A stretch of DNA of 64,000 bases, taken from Haliclystus octoradiatus. Taxonomy: Eukaryota; Cnidaria; Staurozoa; Stauromedusae; Haliclystidae. The notes beneath the pieces were generated by a model that saw only the letters and a program-made list of their open reading frames with translations, was not told the DNA's origin and did no database searches. The DNA lies in contig OU744451.1 of assembly GCA_916610825.1 (NCBI GenBank), positions 17,941,307 through 18,005,306 on the forward strand, read 5' to 3'. Below are positions 1 through 15,700 of this stretch, in pieces. Numbering within the stretch: position 1 is the stretch's first letter; each line of letters starts with the position of its first letter. The translations under genes and the position numbers were made by a program.

Positions 1-761
1 ATGACATCATCCCTTGAACGTGTATATCGAAATAACATGACCAAGATCAAATTAGCAGGTAAAACAATTAGACTACATTGTATTGCAATTGAGATGGTAG
101 TTAAACTAATAACCAAAGGACCAATATGCACTGCATTGTTTTCTTTCTTATCAACACCCTCTGCTATCCCATAAAACATTGCGTTGGCCATCATAGCACC
201 ACATAACACACTTAAACAACACGTCAACCTTTGCACATGCGTAAAGCGACTTTGTGGGGAACGGAGAAACATTGAAAGCCATAAATGCTTATCAAATATA
301 TCCTGGGAGAACTTCTCTTTAAAAACAACAGTAGTTTTGGTTAACTCCTCTCGTGTGGCTGGTGTGAACGTGAAATCAATCTCCCCGTTTTCTTCCTCAG
401 TAGCTAACCAACGATTGCACAAAAATATCCATGTCTCTTCACTTTGACAATCATAAACAGTGACTCTTGATAAATACCAACCTGGTTGTAACCCAAAATT
501 ATCATGCCATATTCTCATTTTCTCCACTGGGCCCAAAGTGTCTGGCACAGCCAACACAAATGGCTTCACACTGCCTGCCTTGAACGGTGCGTTTTCACTT
601 GATAATAATGTGTATGGCCCAGTTGATGATAACGATCCAGTTATATTGACACTAACGTTAGCAGTAGAACCACATTGAGAACCCCGTCCAGTAAAAAATG
701 TTACTAGGTAGCGATATTGTGATTTTGGGTTGATGATGTTTGGAACGTGTCGTGCTGTTAG
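1..761 (-). CDS. Polycystin exon: PLAT domain plus TM2-TM3
   Basis: The exon opens at an acceptor (tctag) at 762-766 with LTARHVPNI and then runs into a PLAT/LH2 beta-sandwich (YRYLVTFFTGRGS, MRIWHDN, GWYLSRVTVYD). It is followed by the polycystin signature FDKHLWLS..RSRFTHVQRLTCC and two hydrophobic segments. In PKD1 family proteins the PLAT domain sits in the first intracellular loop and binds lipid and protein partners. The reading frame is open to base 1, so further membrane segments must lie outside the window. Confidence 0.93.
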
Positions 762-3700
762 CTAGAAAAAAAGGGAAACACAGATATAACTTTTACCTTG
801 ATAATAAAGTAATAGTAATCGAAACGCGGTCACCCTACCGAAGGCATCCTTCCACTCTTCTAGCTATTTTCAATAAAACCATGCAATGATTGTTAGTGCT
901 GGTTATTGATCTCAACCGCAGGTCCTTGTGAACAAATTTCACGAAGAACTATTTCAACATATAACAATAAATTGAAGATGAAGTAATAGTAACTCTAACG
1001 GATCATCCCATTTCAGAACAAACAATGATCCGGCATCAATACTTAATTTATACAACACCTCCTGTTCATAACACTTCACTCCGATCTCTGTAACAAAAAA
1101 ACTCATATATATACAACAGGGGAATTCATAACGATTCACAGCGATCTTTTGTAGCATAAAACTGGAAATGATGATGATGATGATGATGTTTTTGACCATT
1201 TATTCTTACCTGTGCATTGTGTCGTAGATCTTTTCTTCTCAATATCAAAACAAGAATAACATACAGCATATAGAGAAGAATGTAAGTCAGAAGTACTGCA
1301 ATATTTCCAGTTTGAAAGGCAGTAAGAAATCCACGAAATGCCTTCCCAAAATCTATTGGATTTGGCGCAACGATGATTTGACCAGCAAACGACGTTAAAT
1401 GATTACATTGGCAGTGAAGTATAGTTGAATTTGTTTCTGGGAGGACCTACAATTGAGTAAAATGAAAAATGATTGTTCAAGGCATACAATTGACCATCAC
1501 GCCTTTTGATGGCTCAAAATTGTAAAATAAATGTCCTTTCTCAAGCCAGTGTGCATGACGCATCATATCCGAAGACCGTTCTTAAAGGCTGCCGGTAAAT
1601 TATATGCATATAAAATATTTAAGAAAGAAAATTTGACTCATTGTAAAACAGCAGTCCAGAATTGCGGAATTGATTTTGATTATTGAATGGTAAATTTAAT
1701 TTTTTTTTTCTAATTTTTATTTGCTTCTACATTTAAAGTATTATGTTTTCGTCACATCGTACATAAAAAAGAATATTAGTAGGCGACTAGAACTTGCTTC
1801 GATTTCAAACAGCTAGGTCAAAATTAGTTATAATCTACATAGAAAAAATCACTCATATAAAATCGTGCTGTGTGTATTATTTTCAAAGGTTGCTCTATAT
1901 ACAACATTTGCTTATTATATATATAATTCAAGATGAGAACATTTACAAACCTGGCATCCATCTCTTTGCCATCGACTTTCTTCCAAGTTAAAATAATTGC
2001 AACCAGTTTTCAATATCAAAATAGAATAATTAACTTTTAAACTTTCATTTTTATCCAAAACAGTTTGGTTTGTTCCTTGATTACTCGAAATATAATTCGT
2101 TACACCAACATAATATATTCTTTTTTTATTCAATTCATTAAATGTAAACGCTGTATACATTTGATCACAATCATCACTGCAATTTATAGAACGTTTTGGA
2201 ATATCAATTTTGGATAAATAATTAATTGTATTAGGTGGTGAGGAATCTCGCATATAAATTGATAAATTATTATTTTTATTTTCTGGTTTGATTATTATTG
2301 TTATACCAATTAATGCATCGACATCAATTCGATGATAATTCCATTTCCATTCAGATGGTTTCAATGTAAAATATGTTATGTTGTTCTCAATTTCATGTGG
2401 AAATGACATTTTGATTGGACGATGCAAATTTTTTATTTGTAACTTTTTACTTTTTTGCGAAATACTTAAACTTGATACCAACGTTGTCATTTTTTCATAT
2501 CGGTCCCAATTAAACGGATTATCCGGAAACACTACCATCTATAAGAAGAAAAACATAATGACGGAGTTATAGAATTAATCAGATAAACTAGGAAGATAGA
2601 TAAGTGGAATAGAAATATACCAGTAAGTAAGTCCGGGGGTACTTCCATATAGGTGTTATATACGGGGATGTGCCATTTTTTATGGGTATCATGTTGACAT
2701 GATCCTGGCAATTTTGGGGTAACAAAATTTCAATTTTGGCTATTTCCAGTTTTCAGTTTTAAATCCGGCAAACTTCATATTTTCAGGTGCCCAGATTGTT
2801 AATATGAGGTGCCCAATTGGGCCGGGCATATAAACTGTTCAACAATTCCATTTACGGCAAGTTTGGGGAATCAATTCCTGCAAAACCTGCAATTTTGGGG
2901 TGCTAGTAAAATTCTAAAATGGCACAGTATGTAAGCAATATAATCCTATCAAGAAGATAAATCAATGAAGATATTCTCCATTCGCTATAAGTGGAACCAT
3001 AAGCAAATCAACTCAACTGAAATGCACAACGCTAAAATTCAACTTTACATACTCTATATTAGAGTTCCCCGGATTGCTGGCACATATATGCATACATACA
3101 TAATGTACGTATTACATATGTTATACAAGTTGAGTTTATCTTTTAGATATCATATATAACTAGATTATTTCGTGTATTAATAAATACCAATATTGTATCA
3201 GTTCCCCCTGTACATACATAAGTTAATATGATAAATTATGAGGGATTCTGAATAAATGATGATGATGATGATAATGTTGCGCCTGAACCTTTTTCGTGTC
3301 AAATCCGCACAGGAGATCCTTCAATAGAACTCCTTTCACTTTGGCAGCAAGATTCGTCGTCATGCTGCATCAATTTTATTATTCAACGGCTGCTTGTTGT
3401 AATTCGAGTGTTGGAAATCTGTCGCAGATGTTTGCAGCGGACAACTTACTTGGATATTTATCGGCTCTTCATCAGCATTTGATACTTTAATGATTTCATC
3501 AATGTCGTCAATCTCCATGGTTATATCTTCCTGGCCAATTACTGAAGTTTCCTCTTCTATGCTAACTGTTGCTGCTAATATTTCCAGGTGTTGTTCCTCG
3601 AGTGTTGTGGTCCTTTCTCCCTTCACATTCCGCTCTGATACACTTGTTGCTACATTGACAGCAGAGTCAACGACACTACGGACGAGTTCTTTAGCCTGAA

Positions 3701-6700
3701 GAAAATAATATAGTTACTCAAGAATGAGTGCCTCGGGCAAGATCGATTTAAGGGTTCATGCAATAGCAGCAGAGACTACAGGAACCTTTGGAGAAAAAAG
3801 TAAACATTTATCAATAGAACTGGAAATCATAAAAAAACAGATGAAAACGATCAAGGGCCTTCCTGTGGCTATCCAGACCATCCAGAAGGAAAATGCCATC
3901 AGAGTATCAGGAGCCCTTCAAGAGAATAATGTAGACCAAGTTGTCAACAACAAACGTCATCATGATGTATTCTAGTTTCAAGTATTTTAGTCTTTAAGAG
4001 TTTAGATAATATGTGTAAAATATGTATAAATAGAGATGAACAATTAAAAGAAAACAAATCAAGAATACAAAATTATCATCTTTATTATCGGACTATCATA
4101 TGATTATACATGGGTACATGTGGAAATGAAAATGGGATAATTATGAGTTATTTTATAGCGTAAGAAAATCAAACAAATAATAGAATCGTGCAGGATAGGA
4201 TCGCACAATTATGTTTCTTTCATTGTTTGTCTTTTTATAAACCCTTTTAAGAAAACATGTTTGATTTCATGTTGCCTTACTGAATGAAAGTTTTATTAAA
4301 TCCCGAATCAAACATAATTTTTTACCTGTTTCGTTTGTAGATCTTCATTTTCGTTTCTTTTAGCCAAAGTTGATCCAAATAAATATTCAAAATCTCTATC
4401 TTTGTGTATTAGATTGGGTTCAACATTTGTATTGATAGAAGCACAGTGAACAACATTACCAAGAGCACCAAGGATATCACTGGATGTATCACGAATTAAA
4501 TCTGTTGATACGAATGCATCTTTGGTCTTTGCTGATAGAAATGAAATGGCATTCTGCATACTAGACTCTGCTAGTTTCTGTTACAAAAATGGTAAACAAT
4601 AATATGTTAGATAATTTCATATAGTTAAGGTACAGTTCCTACATGCAAACATATACCTATAAGTAGAATAATCAGTTACATGCTACGGTGCTACCCGTTA
4701 TAAATGTTGTTCCTTTGCATTAGAGTAGTATCTTTTCATAATGTTTTGTATCTTGAATTGTGTTATTTAAAAGTTTCTTTGTCAGCCATGTCTGACCGTG
4801 TTTTGTGGCGTTCTTTGTGTAGCAAATATGTAAGGCGTAAGAGGGACGGCACATTCCTATAATGTGACTGTCTATACTACTACTACTACTTTGCATTTTC
4901 ACTGTTTCAGATTTATCAAAACAAAGAGGGCATAGATGATTAGCTTTCCCATAAGAACTAGAATTCCTTGGAAAAACTTGAATAATCTTGTAAATAGAAA
5001 CTGGGAATTTACTCTTTTATTTAATGGATGACACAAAATTCATGCACTTTATTGCAAGCTTAACTTTACTACTTCGTATTCGTTCCAGCAACTGATAAAC
5101 TGTGAATGAATTACGAGAATGATGTCATGTTGTATCTATACATCTCTGCCAACTGAAGATAGATGTAGATGTTAACAAAATTTCAACCCGTCAGAAGGTT
5201 ACATTCAAATAATCTAATCTGCTTCGAGATACTGACTATACGAGGTCATAGTGCTGTCTTTTAGGAGTATGAGATCTGACGTGATCAAACTGGTATGTAA
5301 GAGGTCTTTCTTCTGAATGGTTAGGTATTTGTAAAAAAAAACAAGTAAAACTTTATTTTGTGTGTTAAAATGAGCTATGCATGTACATTGCACAACTACG
5401 ATTAATTCAAAATAAGTCAGATTACTTAGTTATCATTATTCCGCGGAGTAACTCCAATATGACGGGTATCCGGGGACGTGCAACTTTTGAGTCTATATTA
5501 CCGCTGAGAAAAATACATTTTGGGTAGGAAGTTTAGGTCTTTTTTTTTTACTTTTCTAACAACTTTGAAATAAAAGATTGAAATTTTGAAATTCCTCTTT
5601 TAGATGAAAACATATACTGCAGAGTATTTTTGTGCTTGAAACATCACACAGGCATGCGCCTATATCTAGCGCATAGCAATTCAGGATGCAACTGCAATAT
5701 AAATTAATCCTATTGTTAAAATCGGCCTTGATCTATACCTGGGATTCATATGGAAACTCATCTTGAACAACTGTTAATTTTTCAATTAACTGTGAACTTT
5801 GTCTGATAGCTGAAAGTGAAGAGATCGGTGTCTTTGAAGCAGAATCAATGATACGAGCACGGATCTGAAATGTTAATGAAAACAAAACATGTATAATGCA
5901 TGGTTCTGGCGAAGTTCTATGAGTCATCTCCATCCTATATTGACTTTAAAATAAGTACAGTTATACAGTGTAATCCATTCGAGAGCATTTAGTATAAGTG
6001 GAATTCCATTTATCTGCAGTCTAGCTATGATACACTATAACCGGGGAGACTTCTGTATATCGGCTGTACGGAGACGTGCAATTTTTGAGGGGTGCCTTTT
6101 CCAGATTCTTGTGAAATTTTACGGTGTCAATTTAGAGGTTTTAGTCAAAAATTGTAAACCTTTTCCTTTGTTTTGCTCATAAAAACATATGACATTTTTG
6201 GGACTTCACTCATATTTGCTGTCGGAAATTTCACGGTTTTCCTCTATTTGAAAATGGCAAACCACCGTCAAAAAAATACTGAAGTACCCCCCTCCCTCTC
6301 CCGTGCTCTTTAAACAATTTTGTGGTCAATTCCTTGTTAAGCAATTTCGGATGAGTGAAATTCGTTTGAATTACCTATGTACAATTGTCAATATTTTTGA
6401 AAAGTTTCTTAATATAGGCAACTATTTTAGACGTCCTGTATTTGTTTCAACTCCTGATCATGATTGTTACCTTTTGCCTCTCGATTCTCTCCATGCTACT
6501 ATTATCTGCCTTGACATCAGCTGATTGCGTGACATTACAGCCAATCATAATCGTTGAATTAGTGGACGGATTTTTTAGATCTTCTATTGCATCGCAAGGG
6601 TTAACTATGGTCTGGGTTTCGTTTCTTTCTTCCTCGGAAATGAGATTCAACAGAGATGATAAATGATCCATTTGTCTCATTGCTGATTGAAAATCACCAA

Positions 6701-9700
6701 GCATTAACTCTCGATCCAATGAGTTTCTTTTGCCAAATACTGATGTTGCAAGGCTTTGTTGTAGAGACTTGTCAATCTTTGGCGGATCAAATACCTTCAT
6801 TTCAAAAAATCAATCAGCAGGTATATTATTGGATTTAATAGATTATGATAAAGTAAAATGTTCTGAAACAGCAAGTGAGGCAAACATTGATAAGCAGCAA
6901 CTCTTTAATAAGTTCACTGAAGACAATCGTGATTCTATAGTTTACAAGTTGCAAGGGGTTACACATTAACTCTCTATATATTATGTATGCATTCGACCAA
7001 AAGTAGAGATGTCATGGAATTTGCATAAAAGGTTTCAGAAATTAATAAATAGAAGTAGTATGTGTTAACCAATAAAAATAGGCCGCAGCGTTATACGCAT
7101 AATCTTACATATATCTTTAAAGTCTATGGTATAGACATTGAGTTAAAAATATTAACATAGCATACTAAATTTTGCACCGTGTACTATATAGCAAACGAAA
7201 AACACGCGCATTTTTGAAAAGACCTGTTTACATGAAACTTGCATACAAAAACTATAAGAAACTTTAATACCTTCTCGAAATTATACAAGAAAAAAATTGT
7301 TCAGTAAAACGAAAATAAGTAGATATATAATGTACAATAAATGGGTTGGAATTACGATAATAAAACTATAATTGTAACGCTGCATGGCATTTTGAACAAC
7401 ATACAAACAAATATGGTCAACAAATATACTCTAGGTCAACATACCTTTATTTTAACAAATGATGTAGCTGCTGTTTGTCTTACATTAACAATTTGCATTT
7501 TGATTGTCAATTCATTTCCTGTGTCTATTTCACCAGATGGTAACTTTGTAGTTATTGTGGATTCCATTCCATAAGACAACAACGTTTCTCTATCATCAAT
7601 CACATAATAAAATTGGTAAAATAAAGGACTCTGTGAATCAATCCATCCTTCACATTCTATTCTAAAATTGGTATCTTGAGAATTGCCTGTTTTTGGACTT
7701 GCTTCGCATGTACCACCATAAGGAGCCTTGTTCGTTTGCGCATCCACTTGTGCAAAACCTTTAAGGGTTTCATCTAGCCATGCATAAAGGCGAAATCGGT
7801 AAACTGATCCAGTCCGTAAAACGTTCTTGGAAACGACTAACGTTGAAGTCTTGGAATAAAATTCTGATTTCTTCATTGTATATTTATCGTCCATCCATAC
7901 TGCTGAACCATCATTTAGAAATCCAGTACGAAGTAACACTTCCCATTGGTAGAACAATGTTCCATGGCAACCGGTACCCTCGCAGTCTGATGTTAGCGCC
8001 AATTGATTTGATGGGATAATTTCACCATGGCAATTTTCTTCGCAGCTGAAAGAATCAATAAGAACAACATATTTCACAATCAAGTCATGTAGTGCATTGA
8101 AGCTCGGCCCGAAGGGTACAATTCAATTGGCTAATCAAGCACTCCAGTAAAAAATATCCTACTAGCTTTAATACCCATCCAATACCCAGTTTGTGGTATA
8201 AAATGAGAAGAACATAAAATAATTGTAATTAACTAGAAGAATGCATTCCTTTTTCGTTTACTATCTCTATCTCAAACCTTTTGATTCTAAATTTTTATCC
8301 CTTTCCTGAAAATTTATATTCATCGTCTAATACCTTCATTAACTATATTCGAAAGAACATTGTAAATTCCTACTATTCCGTTTGCCACTTATAAAGACTG
8401 CTGCGTATATTGTTAAATTGTATTTTGTTTTTGTATATGTTAACTTCTTAATTACAATTAATTTTTGAATTTTCTTTTACTGTAGTTTAAATTCACCATT
8501 TTTGTTTTAACCTTTTACCTGTGAATGGTGATCTGGGGCTAGCCCAGATTCCTATAAATATCATTACGCACGTGTATGCGTCAGGCATTTGTTGGGCGTA
8601 AGACATTGGAATTACGTTGGTGATCGAATATCCTTACCCATGCCATTCATAAACTCTATAGCGTCTCTCAATAGACAAGCAAATTTTGCTTACGAGATGA
8701 CGTCAACCACGGTATGTCATATTTCATTAATCAATGTCTTTAGCTTGTAAATATCTTTTTATCATGTGGTTGAAAGAAAATTCTATTCTATTCTATTCTA
8801 TAAATTGAGTGAATTATTAGAATTCTCAAATAAAAGTAATATCTATACATATTTATAGGATATCCCGTCCAATGATTGACATAGATTACTTACTTTATGG
8901 ATATAATGGGTGGCTCCAACTCAACAATTTGCATCACTTGATAAGCTGTACTTGAGCGGCTATCTTTATTTATTACCAAAACTACAATGTAGAAGGCCTC
9001 CTTTTTCATTATCGTTGAATCCAGAGCTATGGTCGGGAAATCACCACCAAATCTAATAACACCATCACCAAAGCAACCGATGCTATGGTTACTGCTACTA
9101 TCATTGGATGTTGATCTTACATATTCTGAAGCTAGACTCAATCCAGAAGCGAGGTTGTTTGGAATGATGTCATTCCAATCGAAACAATACCACTCGAACG
9201 TCAATCCTAAAATTATAAACGATGACCATAGCATGATTAAGTTGTTTTTCAAAATAAAGATTTATGCAAAGTTGTATATGATTCACGTTGTTATTCATCA
9301 TCATCATCATCATTTATTCAGAAACCTGATAAAGATTTACAATAACTGTTTTTCACAGGACTGATTTACGTAATAAACTAGGGAATAAACATAAAATAAT
9401 CGATTACAATAATACATAGACATATATACAGCTACAAGGTTAATTAAATACGAACTTAACAGTTAAGATGCTGTAATTTTATTGGTATTCAATTGGGACT
9501 TCGCTGTGGGGCTGTGGTGTACACCAAGGTTGCCACCTTCTATTTATACTATTGGTTAGCGGGATTCAGACGCGATGCCTGGCGAGCTACGACATCAGAA
9601 AGGTCTCTGGTGACAGGGATTAAACAGGTGTCAGACTAGCCTCATTTATTTATATATACTTTTCTAGATTAAAGTGTCCCCTTATGCAACGACCACCTGT

Positions 9701-12700
9701 AAATAGTGACCGGTATTGTACTGTGATGTAATAATCAGATTACAATACAGTAATCAGTTCTGATTAAGTAATTAATTTTATGAATATATTATCACCTTGA
9801 AAAGTTTCAGGATCTACATCAGGATCACGTGATAAGCTACCATCTTTAACAAGTAATCCACCATAGCCTCTTTTAACAAAACTGCCTCCTTTGACTTCAG
9901 CATTCAATGGTGAAATTATAATATTTATAAATGCAGTTGCATTGATATCTCTGTTTGTATCGTTACCAATGTTAACATTAATATGTAAAACAAATCGATA
10001 AAGTGTATAATTCAATATACGCGGTTGAATAAGAAGTTCACGCTCTTTTAAGAACCCAGAAGGTTGTCTGTCTGTTTCCATAAAATCAACAGGGGTAAAT
10101 TCAGAGGAATTTGTATCGATCTTTGAAATAATCCATGTAAAGTTCACAGATAACGAAAACGCACATGTGATGTTCAAGTCAGTAAACATTCTTAATTCTT
10201 GTGACCGATACAAATGTGTTGCATATGAAACATTTGCTGCATAATTTTTGATATTTAGCAAAGGATGGAAACAGCTTGGTGGAACTTTTATTTCATATTT
10301 TAATTTCCTTGAAATCAATTTATTCTGAGATTTTATAATACACTGGTATCCACCATGACTTGCAAAGAAATTTGTAAACAATACTTGTGTGCGATTATAA
10401 TTTATTTTTATGAAATTGTCAATTTGAAGTTTATCTCCTTTAGCCGAACATGACGAATAGTCGTTACCAAGGTGATACTTCGCTGACATTCCATCACATT
10501 GAAATTCAAAACAAGCCTCAGGATCAAAATGACTCAATATGAGATTCATTAATGTCATCCCAGTGTCGTTTGTAAATGAGATCAAGGTAACATCAGGTGG
10601 AGGTAACGATAAGAAAATGATTTTGGTAGTATTCTTGTGACTGATATCGTTATAAATATTGATAGTGACATTATGTTCACCTAAATAATCAAACGTTAGA
10701 CAAAATACCGTATGATTGGAAATATATGTGATCAAAGAAGATTTTATAGTCCATTTATATTGTAATGTATCTTGCTTTGTTTTGAAAATTGCTCTGAAAC
10801 AGACATGATGCAATAGAGACATTGTATCGCCCTGGACAACTTCTTCTTCCCCATTTGTTATATTTTTATATACAATTTCAACGTCGTAATCTCCGACCGG
10901 GCGTTGTACCCTGAATTGATAATCTTTACTTTCTTCACTGATAAGATTTCTTGCCATAATCGTCAAGTTATGAAATCCCACTGTTGCCAAATAAGTACCA
11001 TTTATTTTTGTAATTTGCTCATGAAAGTCATTCAAAACTGTTCCAAATTCAACAACGATACCTTCAAGTGAAATACTATAATTAAATTTCCAAGTAACAT
11101 ACGGTAATCCCCATATAATTTCAAAGTCTTTTTGGATAAATTGCGGTTGAATGTCTTTTATATCAATATCAGTTATATAATTTTGAATGTGTGCTATGGT
11201 TGTTGCAGAAGTTCGAGATAAACGATTCCAGCATTCAATTTCGCATAAGAAGTCACCTGTACTGTTATACTTATGATATCCTTGAAAAATTATTGGTTGT
11301 TTAGATTCTCCTACAAATGAAGCCGATTGCTCAATTGTAAAATTATGGATTAATACAGTATTATCTCCAAATTTCCATAAACATTTAAAACTCGATCCTT
11401 GCGTTACATAAACATCAAATAAAGCCTTCTCGTGTACACCAATGGGATTGGTCGATAAAAAGATATCTGCTAGAGGAACAATAGGTTTCAAGACAAGTAT
11501 TGATAATTTACGTGTAACAAATGAAATATTATTTGAAGCATTGATTATTAGTTCCAGTTCCATTTTTTCTGCGTTGTGAGGTATTTTGTCAGGCACATCT
11601 ATTACTATGGATGACTCTTGGTCAAATTTCCAGATTTCATTTAGAAATAATACAGTATAATTTGCTGTAATATTATTTTGAACAGCAAATGTTACAATGA
11701 TACTTTGATTCAATTCATATGAATTTATATCTGGGAGTAATTTCACATGTATTTCTGTTATAAGATCTTCCACATAAATCGTAAGTTTCTTTTGATTACT
11801 GCATGATACCAAATTAAAAGATGTTAAATTCACATTATTTGCACCAGCATCACTTGAATTCAATTCCACATTAAAGAATTTCAATGAGGTGTTATTAAAC
11901 AAATGTCTTTCGATACCGTACTCAACAATAAAAGTAACATTATTACCAGTTTGTAAACTCCATGTGAGGTTAAATATGATATTTGATTGTAGATATTTAA
12001 TTGGATGGATTACCAAGCCTCGTATCGGATTTTGAATGATTAATTCGCTAGAAGCTGAAATACGATTTGCTTCGTTCCAGCATTCAACGCTGACTGTAAA
12101 AGCTTTAATGAATGAATAGTGATACGTAATTTCGAATGCCAACGTGTTTTGTGTTATCATATGTAAATTATTATTTATATCGAAATGTTCCCATTGCATA
12201 GTATCAGAACCATCACCAAAATCTACAAGACATTTAAAAGCACTTCCTTTCTCCATTGTTACATCTAAAAACGCTAAATTTTCAGTAACATTTCTAGCTG
12301 CAGCTTTAATATTTAACTTTTCAATTTTATCGATTGGCTTTTTTATATATAAATTTAAAGTTTTTCTAATTTGATTGGCATTATTATAACCAATGATGCT
12401 AACCTTCCGATGACCTATGACTCTAAACTTGTGTTTAACGAGATTCGAACGCGTTATTCGAAAACTTTCAGCTTCACCAAAATGCAATATATACGATAGA
12501 TTAGTACCATTAATATTTTGAATTTGAATAATGACATCTTGGCCAGCAAATAATTCATTGCTTGGAGTTAGAACATTAATAATCAGATCTTTGATAGGTT
12601 CATTTGCTATCAAAGGCAAGTTCAATGTATCGATGTTCTTTGAATTTTTAGCTTGGAGACCAAATATTAGGCTAGTATGAAGTTGAGTTATATTCGTTGA

Positions 12701-15700
12701 GTTGGGATAATCTTCATTGAGTTTAATGCTTTGTTGCCAGTTTAATTTCATAGTAAAAGTATTTGGTGTTTTGAATACAATAGTGTCATTACTGTCCACT
12801 TCTCGGACGGTGACATTGGCAAGGGTACTATGAAAACCAAGGCTAATATCCAAGTCGTTTGGAATAATAGATGCTCTACTGGATTTTATGATAACACTGA
12901 GCCTATTATCTGGAAAATCAAATATTGAAATGGTTTGTGTCGTTAGTACAGAATTTATACTATTAAAACAGCAAACACCAAGTTCGTATAAAATGTTATT
13001 TTGGATTTTGTAAGGTATCGAATGATTGAAATATTGATTAGCTTGAGTTTGGTAACCAATCTTTTCTTTGTAAAGTAGAATAGATCTATTTCCATTGCTT
13101 ATGATCACGTGACATTCCATTTCTGTTGATGGACTGACAGAAAATAAAATGGTAGCATTTTTATTTCCATGGTTTATACTGATATCACTAGAAATTGATT
13201 GAATAGGTATTTCATTGCGTTTAGCCATAACTTGAAATTGGATTAATTTTTGACTGACTGGATTTGAAGCTGTGATGTTTATTGTATGCAAGCCAGGCGA
13301 TTTAATTACAAACGGGATTTCTGTTTTCTTAGTGTGTATAGGCCTTTCCATCTCATCAGTATTTATAGTGAATGTAATATTTGGACTACATTGAACCGAG
13401 GCCAAAATACTACAATAGATTGAAATTGTGAAACTTTCATCCACTTCAACTAATTGAGACGAGGTTGCAACATGTAAAAGAGGCACAGGGTTATATAGCT
13501 TAATCATTTGAATTGATTTGATTGGTTCAGATACGTCATTCTTTGCCTCCACTTCAAGCTTATATAATCCTTCCCGTTTTTCGACTAAGCATGGGTCAAT
13601 TTTGACTTGGCCTTTTCCTGCAGTCTTTAAGAAAAAAGAACCAGTGAAGATGCCATTAAAAAATGTACTAATATTTAAATCGGTACCGAAATCAATTTGC
13701 CATTGCACCGATATATCGGTACTAGTAATTTGTGGACCGACTTCCTCAACAATGACTTCACGTATGGGCATTTGAACAATTGCTGTTGCATTCGCTTCAA
13801 ATTGAGAAACCGAGTTAATACATGTGATGTGTATTGGAAATCTTCCATGATCGTTGTAAACATGAACCACGTTAAAAACAACATCTTGCAAATTGGATTT
13901 AATTTCACTCTCATCCCCCTGGCCAAAATGAATTATGCAACTGAAATATGTTACACGTTCAAATATTATTTTCATATTTGTAGTTTCATTGATAGCAGAA
14001 GCACTAATCTCTACACTCGTTTGAGAGAGATCGTATTCTGGAAGTTTAACTTGTATTCTTAAACTTTGTGCGATTGTGAGGCAAAAATTTGGAAATGAGA
14101 TTGTAATGACGTAATCACCTATTTCCGTGTATTGATAAGAAGATATACGATCTGTCGTTGACATAAATGTAGAGTTACCATCCCCGTAATCAACTTGTAG
14201 CTCGACATATGATGTACTAACTGCATTCATGCGTAGTTCAAATGTTTCAAAGACATCTAATTGGACAAAACCTTCATATGATTGTCCGTCAGCTTTCCAT
14301 ACACGTGTTTCTAAACTGTCGAATATTGTCACTGAAAAAGAGAGTTACATAACGAATAGAAATTATTAATATTACATAAATATGTGTTACTGTTGAAATA
14401 TAAGGATCGTACGTTTTTTAAATCTCGTATTATACTGCCACATGTGCTAGAATGAAAATAATCCCCTATAATAATCATAAGGCCCTTTATCTATCCCAAT
14501 TTTTCCTCTACTCCTGCGTAATCACCGGTACTGTATATGTTTTTGAATGTGCTTCAGAAGGAGAATTATATTGATTGGAATATACTATATGACGTAATCA
14601 ATCACCAATCTCACGGACATCAGCAGGGCTATTATCAAGTCCCTGCCAATGTAACCGACTATGATGATAATTACTGCCACTAGATATAGACTATGCTAAT
14701 ACAGAATATTATATACAACCAAAGTAACGCTATAACTGTTGAAGTTTCTTGATGTCTGACAGGGGAAACAGATATATTTGAATAATTACTAAATGAATGC
14801 AGAAGAAGCCATTGCTCATTTAGCCAGGGTTTAGCGACATGGGCATTAATTGTTCAACACATCTTCTTATCTTCGCATAGTTGTTATGGTGAAGTCAATC
14901 GTAAGATCTCAGAGCAGTACTTATGACAGTCCAATGATTAGACATAGTGCTTGCTTACTGATAATTAATAAGACATCTTACCTCTATCACATCCATCGAT
15001 TCTTTCGCTCACTTTCGCTTCAGTAAGAGATTCGTTATAAATTTGCAAACAGGAAACGTATCCTTCATAGAACCCATATAAAGTTGGCATTGAACCAAGT
15101 CGAATTGAAAATTGCGTTGCCAGTAAAAAAGATCCCAATTTTTTTGATAAAATTACTTTTCCATCTTTAAAGAGCCTCCCTATTTGCGTTTTTTGGTCAT
15201 AGCTGGCACCGATAAAGTTCCATTTTCCATTTTCAATCACTTCAGCTTCGAGTGCCTCGGTTGATTCTAGACTTCTCTTCATAAACCATGCTGTAAATTT
15301 TGATGTGCCCGGCTTTGAACCTACGGTTTGCCATATCCTCACACCAGGACCAACAGGATTATAATTTAAAATGGGTCCAGCTATACCAGTTGGGTAGATA
15401 TGTGCCAGAATAGTAATACTATGAACAGTATCTAAGCAGTCATCCTTGGGTATTTCTACATAAGAACTTTTATCCCCTGTAAAACGTGCTCCGTCCCTCC
15501 CAAGAATGTGGCTGAACGACAACTGTGACGAGGCTTCTGCATTTTGACCACATGCATTCATAATACTAGCAACGCCATCAGATCGTGTGAATGGAAAAGC
15601 CGTTAGAGGTAGAGGGTTTTTCATGCATAATTTAAAGACTAGAAATAAAAAATAATAATCTGCGTACAGTGTATTACATAACAAGCACTACATTAAAGCC

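Noticed and set aside
12144-14062. ORFs antisense or out of frame to the giant polycystin exon
   Set aside because: Shadows of the coding frame; no motif or splice support.
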